5,347 nt of DNA from the NCBI GenBank assembly GCA_023230925.1, contig JALNWK010000091.1:1-5347 (forward strand). Direction: 5' to 3'. How positions within the stretch are numbered: position 1 is the stretch's first letter; the number at the start of each line of letters is the position of its first letter. Of the stretch, positions 1 to 5,347 are shown in pieces. The stretch comes from Limnochordia bacterium. Lineage in GTDB: Bacteria > Bacillota > Limnochordia > DUMW01. The position numbers and the translations under genes were made by a program. The notes under the pieces are model-generated. The model ran no database searches. It was not told the DNA's origin and saw nothing but the letters and a program-made list of their open reading frames with translations.

Positions 1-138
1 GACTTCGTCTGGTGGATTGTCGAACCTGTTCAACAGACTCAATGAAGGTACCACTTTCTAGCACGTAAGGAACCGAGCCGACTTGGAGATGGAGCCTCTA
101 CCCGCTAATCGTTGACTCACTCGAGTGTTCGCGCGCAT
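1..138. other. Left edge, no recognisable gene
   Basis: No gene can be supported here. All three forward frames close early: at 43-45 (TGA), 59-61 (TAG) and about 65-69 (TAA). The longest forward tails are only 14 to 21 codons, so the 3' end of an upstream gene may lie here, but none of the tails resembles a family I can name. No T-rich stem-loop ends that possible upstream gene. The segment ends with a palindrome and the promoter of the regulator gene, described separately. Confidence 0.5.
118..127. promoter_or_regulatory. Candidate operator, 10-bp palindrome
   Basis: CACTCGAGTG is a perfect palindrome centred on CG. It ends 11 bp before the -35 box of the regulator promoter. LacI-family proteins bind as dimers to palindromes that usually have a central CG, and many such genes are autoregulated, so this is a plausible autoregulatory site. 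The site is shorter than a typical 14 to 20 bp operator, and no matching copy was seen upstream of the binding-protein gene. The octamer TTGACTCA occurs at 112-119, overlapping the palindrome, and again at 139-146, overlapping the -35 box. Confidence 0.3.
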
Positions 139-167
139 TTGACTCATTAGCCTCGAATTGGTATAAT
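139..167 (+). promoter_or_regulatory. Sigma-A-type promoter of the lacI-type gene
   Basis: TTGACT (139-144) and TATAAT (162-167) are separated by exactly 17 bp. This matches the housekeeping consensus at five of six and six of six positions. Transcription would start near 174, giving a leader of about 40 nt that contains the ribosome site at 203-209. The promoter also decides the gene start, because a longer reading frame opening with GTG at 168 would begin inside the unit before the expected transcription start. Confidence 0.8.
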
Positions 168-202
168 GTGGATATCAGCGAAGCGTTTCGATGGTGTTTT
201 CC

Positions 203-209
203 GGGGAGG
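203..209 (+). promoter_or_regulatory. Ribosome binding site of the regulator
   Basis: GGGGAGG lies 6 nt before the ATG at 216. It supports that ATG over the in-frame GTG at 168, which abuts the -10 box and has no ribosome site of its own. Confidence 0.7.
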
Positions 210-215
210 CCGGGC

Positions 216-1217
216 ATGGCTGCTACGATTAAAGAAGTTGCAAAACTAGCCGGAGTCTCGATGTCCACCGTATCCCATGTGATGAATGGGACACGATATG
301 TTAGTCCCGCCCTTAGACAGCGGATTGAACGCGCGGCTAAAGAACTGAATTATAAGGGTAACGATCTCGCACGCAGTTTGGCCCGAGGATTCATGGATAT
401 TATTGCTTTGGTCGTTCGAGACATCAGTAATCCATTTTTCTCCGAGATAGCCGCTGCTGTACAGTGTGAAGCGGAAGAACACGGGTATGATATTTTTCTA
501 TATAATACTGCTGATCCTTCAGGAACCAAAAAGTCTCGGGAAGAACATTTTGTCAGTGCAATAACTAGATGGCCGATTACCGGGCTAATCATCTGCCAAG
601 ACCTTACCCTGAGATCTGACACCCTCCAAGAACTCAGGGCTAAGAAGATACCTGTGGTCATGATCAGTCCAGTCTTACACGAAGAGATAGATGCTGTGTA
701 TATTGATGATGAACAAGCCGCCTATGATGCTACCCAGTATTTGATCGCTGTAGGACATAAGCGGATTGCACACATAAGTGGATCGCTATGCATGGCTACA
801 GGCCAGGCACGCCTTAGAGGTTATGTGGAGGCGATGAAGAGTGCAGGTCTGCCTGTAGAGGAGGAATTGGTTAAATGCGGTCATTTTACAATGGCCCAAG
901 GCGCTGAGGCTATGCAGGAGTTTATTGTACAAAGTGAGCCACCTACGGCTGTCTTTGCCGCCAACGATGTAATGGCTTTTGGAGCATTGAAGGTGGCGTT
1001 AGAGGCAGGTCAATCGGTACCTAGCGACGTTGCTGTGATGGGATTTGATGACGTTCTGCCCTATACTATCCCAGCCCTAAGTTCAGTATATCATGCTCAG
1101 AAAGAGATGGGGCAGATTGCTGTCCAGTTGGTCATTAGGCGCGTAAAAGCTACCAAGCCTTTACCACGGCAGGAAATAGTGGTACCCCACAAGTTAATGA
1201 TCCGGGATACCACCTGA
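216..1217 (+). CDS. LacI-family transcriptional regulator
   Basis: The gene encodes a cytoplasmic DNA-binding regulator of 333 residues, the usual length for LacI/GalR proteins. The N-terminus is a classic LacI helix-turn-helix: TIKEVAKLAGVS then STVSHVMNG, residues 4-25. A hinge follows, with LARSLARG after NY. The rest is a periplasmic-binding-protein-like ligand domain, seen in ISNPFFSEI, in GHKRIAHISG followed by RLRGYVEAM, in the AANDVMAFGA stretch, and in GFDD at residues 276-279. The ATG at 216 is chosen because of its ribosome site and because the upstream GTG extension overlaps the -10 box. No internal damage is visible. By family role it would repress or activate a sugar locus in response to a sugar or sugar phosphate. 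The downstream binding-protein and hydrolase-like genes are the obvious targets, but a 566-bp gap separates them. The ligand cannot be deduced from the sequence. Confidence 0.93.
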   Translation: MAATIKEVAKLAGVSMSTVSHVMNGTRYVSPALRQRIERAAKELNYKGNDLARSLARGFMDIIALVVRDISNPFFSEIAAAVQCEAEEHGYDIFLYNTADPSGTKKSREEHFVSAITRWPITGLIICQDLTLRSDTLQELRAKKIPVVMISPVLHEEIDAVYIDDEQAAYDATQYLIAVGHKRIAHISGSLCMATGQARLRGYVEAMKSAGLPVEEELVKCGHFTMAQGAEAMQEFIVQSEPPTAVFAANDVMAFGALKVALEAGQSVPSDVAVMGFDDVLPYTIPALSSVYHAQKEMGQIAVQLVIRRVKATKPLPRQEIVVPHKLMIRDTT

Positions 1218-1240
1218 GCACCACATGTACTTAAGGTGCT
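1217..1240 (+). terminator. Weak stem-loop after the regulator gene
   Basis: AGCACC (1217-1222) pairs with GGTGCT (1235-1240) around a 12-nt loop, starting at the last base of the stop codon. The stem is only 6 bp and the following bases (TTGAAATAG) are not a real U-tract. It may mark the end of the regulator transcript, but support is weak. Confidence 0.25.
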
Positions 1241-1658
1241 TTGAAATAGCTTGGCCTTTGTACACGATTTCGCTTAGTTATTGATAAGATATCGTTTTGA
1301 TTCATAAACAGTGTAGTTTTCTAGGAAGAATACATAGCCCAAGTCTAGGGTGTGAACTCGGAAAAGCACTTCAAGTTAACAAAGCAGGGTTTTATAAAGA
1401 CTGTAGCCCCTATTCCTGTCCAAGACTAGGTCTACTAGCAATAAAGTGATCAGTACCGAACTTGGTTCGTGAAATGAGCACACACGGGAAGTTGAATGGA
1501 AAGGAGGCAGGAAAAAGCATATTTGGCGAACTAACAGGATCTTGAGCATAGTGTTGTTGTTTTTAGGCCCATTGCTTGAACGTCAGATCTAGACACGGTT
1601 ATGACGATTGTAACGATCGCACAGACGACTAGATGCTAAAGCAAATGCCAAACAGAAA

Positions 1659-1687
1659 TTGCACCAGATAATCTCAAATTATGTAAT
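1659..1687 (+). promoter_or_regulatory. Possible promoter of the binding-protein gene
   Basis: TTGCAC (1659-1664) and TGTAAT (1682-1687) are 17 bp apart. The -10 box matches consensus at five of six positions and the -35 box at three of six. Transcription would start near 1694, leaving a leader of about 90 nt. The imperfect inverted element CTTT...AAAG at 1695-1710 would sit at the transcription start and could be an operator, but its arms match at only four outer positions. This is a candidate only. Confidence 0.3.
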
Positions 1688-1768
1688 GATGGCTCTTTGC
1701 TAAGGTAAAGTTGTGATTAGTAGTACTAGGTTGCTTTCTTGAAATGAACGGTAATCAAGCGAAATTAT

Positions 1769-1774
1769 GGGAGG
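1769..1774 (+). promoter_or_regulatory. Ribosome binding site of the binding-protein gene
   Basis: GGGAGG lies 9 nt before the ATG at 1784 and supports that start. The signal peptide begins directly at this ATG. Confidence 0.65.
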
Positions 1775-1783
1775 CGTTTATTC

Positions 1784-3049
1784 ATGCAAAAGGTGTCCGC
1801 ATTAATAATGGTTGCGCTGCTGATTGTAGGAGTTTCTCCTATGGCAGCATTGGCAAGCAATGAACGCATTGAAATCACTATCTACAGTGGTTTTTCCGAA
1901 CCTGAACCTACCTACTACATTATGCAAAGATACTTTGAAGAGTACGAACGGGCCAATCCCCATATCAAGATCAATGATCTTGGACGTGTGGGTGATTGAA
2001 ACCAAGTCATTGTTTCCATCGTAGCCGGTACCGCACCAGATATCATCAAAAATGGAGTAACGCCAATGGCTGATCTCTATCGGCAAAGCATGTTACAGCC
2101 TGTACCCTTAAACCTGCGTGACCGACTTGAGGCCGAGTTGTTACCCATAGCTGCTCAGTCTGTAAGTTTTAAGGACGTAATGTTTGGTGTACCCATCGAG
2201 AATATGGTAACAGGCTTGATGTACAATCAGCACGTGGTCGATATGCATGGTATCGGGGAGATTCCCGATAATTGGTCTGAATTTATCACCATGGCGCGCC
2301 GCGTTGCACAAGTCGGCGAAGACGGTCTTTTGACGTATCCTGCTCTGACTACACTAGGTGCGAATTGGTCATTGGGCTTTATGTTCATAAGCATGCTTCT
2401 GGCTGAGGGAAGCGATGTCATTAATGAAAAGGGCCAGTTGAACCTGTATACCCAGGAAGCGGTCAAAGTATTAGAACGTTTTTCCAACATGATGGTAGAG
2501 CGACCAATTATGGATTTCTATTCCTGGGATGCTTTCCACCAGGGAAATGTGGCCTTTGCCATGGGCTGGCCCTTTAGTGCACAGTGGACGTATGATGTAA
2601 AACAGTATGGAAGTCTACCCATCCCGCAAGGGGACGCGGGCTATGCTGCCATGCAATACGGGCACGCCTATGGGGTTCCTGTGAATACAGAAAATGCAGC
2701 AGAAGCTTGGAGATTGCTGGAGTACCTAGCTACTGAAATTGGTAAAGAACAAGTTACGCCAATTGGCCACGCGATGAGTATCTTGGGGTCTCTGCCTGTC
2801 AACACTAAGGATCTACAGGCGCCTGTTTTCACGGATGCTCATGGATTTCTATCCGGTTTCTGTGAGGCCAGTCTCTATGCAAATAGCATTATGTCGTACA
2901 ATGAGGTGGGGATTACCGGAGAATGGCGTTTCGGCGATTTGGTTCTTGATGTTGTCTTCAGGAGCGCCTCACCCCATCAGGTACTAGAGGATCTCGAGGC
3001 AGTCTTGCGACTCGATATGCAGGAGTTCAGGGAATCATTCCAATTGTAG
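1784..3049 (+). pseudogene. ABC sugar-importer binding protein, broken by in-frame TGA
   Basis: The reading frame spans 421 codons, typical for extracellular solute-binding proteins of CUT1 sugar importers (SBP family 1). Codon 72 (1997-1999) is TGA, and the frame continues unchanged to TAG at 3047-3049. Residues 1-24 form a signal peptide ending ALA|S with no lipobox cysteine, so the intact protein would be released or held non-covalently outside the membrane. Family features include ITIYSGF, FEEYERANPHIKI, the conserved AGTAPDI at residues 81-87 (just after the stop), GVPIE, LMYNQ, PDNWSEF, and WPFSAQWTYDV. Its role would be to capture an oligosaccharide and deliver it to permeases, but none are encoded here. 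Initiation at ATG 2066 (codon 95) would give a 327-residue piece without signal peptide or the first lobe strands, so it should not work. A sequencing error at the TGA remains possible. The family call is firm and the substrate unknown. Confidence 0.85.
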
Positions 3050-3060
3050 GGTAATCTGGT

Positions 3061-3084
3061 TTGGCGGAAGCTAGCTTCCGCCAA
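3061..3084. repeat. Perfect 24-bp palindrome between two genes
   Basis: TTGGCGGAAG (3061-3070) and its exact complement (3075-3084) flank CTAG, so all 24 bp are self-complementary. In RNA this gives a 10-bp GC-rich stem with a 4-nt loop. It starts 11 nt after the binding-protein stop codon. No U-run follows on either strand, so it is not a standard intrinsic terminator. In the same position other sugar operons use stem-loops to protect the 3' end of the abundant binding-protein message, as known for malE-malF. That role here is inference. Binding by a dimeric protein is the alternative. Confidence 0.75.
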
Positions 3085-3101
3085 CGAGCCAAAAACTGGT
3101 T

Positions 3102-3113
3102 GGAGGGAAGGGA
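3102..3113 (+). promoter_or_regulatory. Ribosome binding region of the hydrolase-like gene
   Basis: A purine-rich run holds GGAGGG (3102-3107), 12 nt before the ATG at 3120, and AAGGGA (3108-3113), 6 nt before it. The first is the better anti-Shine-Dalgarno match but rather far away, and the second is better placed. Together they support ATG 3120, where the signal peptide starts. Confidence 0.55.
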
Positions 3114-3119
3114 TCGAGA

Positions 3120-5157
3120 ATGAATAAGCTTGTCTTGGTTACGACCTGGGTTAGTTTTGTGCTATTTCTATTGGCGATTCACGTAACGGTAACAGAGGCC
3201 AAAGCTAATGTGGTGTTATCTAATCGGTACCTGCAAATGGTATACGATCCGCAAATCGGGCGCATAGTTTCATTGTTAAATCAAGAAACCAAGACCGAAT
3301 ACCTCTTACCTAGCCAAATTAGTCCGTTCATGATTCATGTTGATCCCACAACAAGCAATATGTGGGAGGCAACCTCTCGGGAAACCTTACGGTTTGATGG
3401 TGCTCCCCAATGGACTCTACAGAAGACGGATGCAGGCCAGCAGCTTGTTTTACAGTATTACCATGAGGAGTATCAAATTTCGGCTGTTCTCTCCATTGAA
3501 GTGGAGACCGATGCCTTTACCCGGTGGCAGCTAGAGCTAGAAAACACAGGCACTACTACTATAGTTAGGATAGACTATCCACAGCTAACTAGTGCTCGGG
3601 CCGCCTTTCCCCACGATCGCTTGGTATGGCCAGAACGTGAAGGGCAAATTGTGCCAACTCCCCAAGGTATTAATGAGATTGTCTATCCAGGGGTAGCCTC
3701 TATGCAATGGTTGCTGTACGGTAATAAGCAGGAAGGTTTATATATGGCGGTATATGATCTTAATGCCGAATACAAGACGCTCAGATATCAAGGGGCCCCT
3801 ATGGGAATCAGGTTTAGCTTCTCACTGTGGCCATTTCTCGAACCGGGGAACAAGTGGTCAGCGCCCCTTGTAGAAGTAGGAGTCAAACAAGACCAAGACT
3901 GGTATTGGGGTGCAGAACGGTATCGGAACTGGTTAACAAACGAAGCAGGTTGGACCATCGAATCTCCCCAGTGGGTTGAAGAGATGACGGGATTTGGGGT
4001 TCAGTTTATCAAAAATAGTCGGGGAGAACTGATCATGCCCTTCAATGAATTGCCTTTGGAAGCTAGTCGAGTGACAGGGCGCGGCGGTAACGTCCTGGAA
4101 ATCAAGGGCTGGCACCTAGGCGGTTTTGACACAATATATCCGGAATATGTGCCCAGTGAAAAAGCCGGTGGGGCCGCAGGTCTCCGGCAAGCAACACAAG
4201 CAATTAACGCCGCCGGGCGGCGGTTGATCTTCTACAATAATACCCGGATTGCTAATAAGGTTAGCCCGTGGTACCAAGAGCAAGCAACCGATAATGATGT
4301 CAAAGCAATAGATGGACGCACCTATGACGAGCACTGGGCCGGCTACACCTTCTCTGTGATGTCTCCAACGGCTAAGGGTTGGCAGGATAAACTAGTGGAG
4401 CATCAAGAGTTCTTGGTTGATATCGGTGGAAGTGGGATGTTTTTTGACCAAGTTGGGGCCATGCACCCCGTATTGGACTATAATCAAAGCCACGAGTCAT
4501 GCCACGCCAGCTACCGCGTTTGCCGAAGGGCATAGGGAAATGTTTCGCCGCTTTCACGAGCTTTGGTCCCGGGCAGGTACCTATTTCTTCATCGGCGAGG
4601 GAATTGCTGACTATCTCGGTGAGTTGCTACATATGCATGGGTTAGTCTGGGGGTTTCCCTATAGGCGTGATCCTTTCAATGCTCCGGAAATTACCCGGTT
4701 TACCCTACCGAATCGCATCCTTGGGATAACAGAGGCTAACCGAGGGTATGATGCCATGTGGCAGGCATTCCTGCTCGGTAAACCCTTCTTAGATCTTCCA
4801 TTTGGTACGTTACGTTTTCAGCGTATCTATCAAGATCATCCCGATGTGTTTTTCCGGGGTAGGTTCCTAGATAAGTTAGGGCTTTCCTATACTAGTACAG
4901 CCTTGCGCCCTGCTTTGCATATTAACGATGCTAATGATAAGCTAATGCTAATCGTCTGGAATGATGGCGACCCAGATTCCACACATCGCATGACCATAAA
5001 TTTAGCAAGATATCCCCTGCTTGTACATAAGGATTTGTCTGTAATCGATGTGGAAACCGGTAGTGCGGTCCCATTTACACACGAGGAAGATAAGCTGCAC
5101 TTGCGGGTCTCTTTACAGTCAGGACGGATCGGTACTATATGCATCACCGCCCAGTGA
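3120..5157 (+). pseudogene. Exported glycoside-hydrolase-like protein (DUF6259-like), frameshifted
   Basis: Two overlapping frames (3120-4535 and, by shift, to TGA 5155-5157) form one gene. Removing A4495 joins them into 678 residues and turns HESCH into HGHAT, restoring SHGH, a pattern I recall at this place in DUF6259-type proteins. Residues 1-29 are a signal peptide (cleavage near TEA or AKA, no lipobox). Residues 30 to about 260 form a beta-sandwich opening VVLSNRYLQMVYD with GRIVSLLNQET, as in many glycosidases. About 265-590 looks like a TIM barrel, with WHLGGFDTIYPEY, FYNNTRIAN, FFDQVGAMHP and FFIGEGIADY. The Asp in FFDQ and Glu in GEGIAD are candidate catalytic acids. The tail (about 600-678) is a beta domain. 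Without correction the product stops after 471 residues, the last 13 aberrant, and lacks the barrel end. It would act on a glycan outside the membrane. The substrate is unknown and the family name is from memory. Confidence 0.75.
4491..4500 (+). other. Frameshift site, extra base at A4495
   Basis: The sequence CACGAGTCAT reads His-Glu-Ser in the upstream frame, which ends in TAG at 4533-4535. Dropping the A at 4495 gives CAC GGT CAT (His-Gly-His), followed by ATPATAFAEGHREMFRRF and 220 residues in total to the natural end. The site is not in a homopolymer and is not a known slippery sequence, so a one-base insertion or a sequencing error is the simplest explanation. Confidence 0.8.
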
Positions 5158-5193
5158 TTCGATTTATGTATTGATATAAAAGAAAAATGGTTC

Positions 5194-5220
5194 ATGGCCA
5201 TAAGTGGTGGCTATTTTCTT
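5194..5220 (+). terminator. Rho-independent terminator after the hydrolase-like gene
   Basis: ATGGCCA (5194-5200) pairs with TGGCTAT (5208-5214), with one G-U pair and a 7-nt loop. TTTCTT follows at 5215-5220. The AAGAAAA run upstream at 5180-5186 could pair with part of the T-rich tail and make the element work in both directions. It begins 37 nt after the stop codon, a good position to end the transcript. Confidence 0.6.
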
Positions 5221-5234
5221 GTATTCTGTATATT

Positions 5235-5322
5235 ACGATCTGAAAAGACCACTGTCACGGAGAAATAAGGCCACTAAAACGGTGTGAGAAGGCCACCTTC
5301 ACGGAAGAGAAGTCCAGTCTAT
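5235..5322. repeat. Array of 22-bp tandem repeats, likely IS21-type end
   Basis: The unit is AAGGCCAC, 4 variable bases, ACGG, then 6 variable bases. AAGRCCAC starts at 5245, 5267 and 5289, exactly 22 bp apart. ACGG or ACGA sits at 5235, 5257, 5279 and 5301 with the same phase. A degraded AAGTCCAG at 5310 is one base out of phase. Only the core bases are conserved while spacers differ, as expected for protein-binding sites on one face of the helix. IS21-family elements carry several such repeats inside each end as transposase sites, often with a GGCCAC core. Elements of this family begin with TG, and TGTATATT at 5227 is a possible tip. The transposase genes would lie beyond the window. A relic end or another multi-site regulatory array is possible. 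Confidence 0.55.
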
Positions 5323-5347
5323 CTAATTACCTTGAACCAAGCCTATA

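Larger units (their letters stand above)
1218..1783. other. 566-bp non-coding interval, possibly a long leader
   Basis: No gene can be supported on either strand. Small structures seen are an inverted repeat CGAAC/GTTCG with a 3-nt loop at 1457-1469, AGAC/GTCT around TAG at 1423-1433, and an imperfectly repeated 11-mer CCAAGWCTAGG at 1339-1349 and 1420-1430. A TATAAA at 1393-1398 has a poor -35 (TTCAAG) 17 bp upstream, so a second weak promoter is possible. A perfect Shine-Dalgarno core AAGGAGG at 1501-1507 has no usable start codon at proper distance. None matches a riboswitch or T-box that I recognise. The interval could hold promoter and operator sites for the downstream genes or the remains of a lost gene. 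Confidence 0.5.

Noticed and set aside
168..215. Longer regulator start at GTG 168
   Set aside because: The GTG directly follows the TATAAT box, upstream of the expected transcript start, and lacks a ribosome site. ATG 216 has a good one and starts at the conserved LacI N-terminus.
1474..1545. Small 23-codon ORF from ATG 1474
   Set aside because: There is no ribosome site before the ATG, and its content and context are not supportive.
1997..2016. Selenocysteine or tryptophan recoding of the TGA, with a small hairpin GAAAC/GTTTC right after it
   Set aside because: The stem is only 5 bp with a 9-nt loop, binding proteins of this family are not known selenoproteins, and TGA ends two other genes here.
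2066..3049. Independent gene starting at ATG 2066
   Set aside because: It is in the same frame as the upstream part, starts inside a conserved domain and lacks the signal peptide. It is the rest of the broken binding-protein gene.
3337..3534. ORF in another frame inside the hydrolase-like gene, and antisense ORFs across the window
   Set aside because: They overlap well-supported coding sequence, lack ribosome sites and show no recognisable domains.
4485..4500. Programmed +1 frameshifting
   Set aside because: No slippery codon pair, stop codon in the shift codon or stimulating structure is visible, and this family is not known for recoding.
4417..5157. Independent gene starting at ATG 4417
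   Set aside because: Its first 25 or so residues are out-of-frame readings of the barrel segment. Meaningful homology begins only after the shift point near 4495, so it is the 3' part of the frameshifted gene.
5235..5322. CRISPR array
   Set aside because: The period is 22 bp with only about 12 conserved bases split in two blocks. Repeats and spacers are far too short for CRISPR.

Overview
The window carries a short sugar-utilisation locus, all on the + strand: a LacI-family regulator, an extracellular sugar-binding protein of an ABC importer, and a large exported glycoside-hydrolase-like protein. The layout, the strong AGGAGG-type ribosome sites, the sigma-A-type promoter and the moderate base composition suggest a Bacillota-like, carbohydrate-degrading anaerobe, perhaps a Limnochordia-type lineage. 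That placement is inference and weak. Neither exported protein has a lipobox cysteine, which is atypical for a classical monoderm Gram-positive.

Layout: 1-138 holds no recognisable gene. 118-167 holds a 10-bp palindrome and a near-consensus promoter (TTGACT, 17 bp, TATAAT), followed by an intact lacI-type gene (216-1217). 1218-1783 is a long non-coding stretch with only weak promoter and hairpin candidates. 1784-3049 is the binding-protein gene, interrupted by an in-frame TGA at 1997-1999. 3050-3119 is an intercistronic gap with a perfect 24-bp palindrome. 3120-5157 is the hydrolase-like gene, broken by a single extra base that I place at A4495. Removing it joins the two frames and restores an SHGH motif. 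A stem-loop with a U-rich tail follows at 5194-5220. From about 5235 to the window end there is an array of 22-bp tandem repeats (AAGGCCAC, 4 bp, ACGG, 6 bp) resembling the internal terminal repeats of IS21-family insertion sequences.

Intact, the genes would work as a unit: the regulator senses a sugar-derived ligand, the binding protein captures an oligosaccharide outside the membrane, and the hydrolase-like protein cleaves or trims a related glycan. No permease or ATPase is present, so import would depend on genes elsewhere. Both structural genes are disabled while the regulator is intact, and a probable IS end lies next to them. This fits a decaying accessory locus, but assembly or sequencing errors would give the same picture. 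I see no convincing new molecular system. The most useful observations are the two precise lesions, the repeat array and the intercistronic palindrome.
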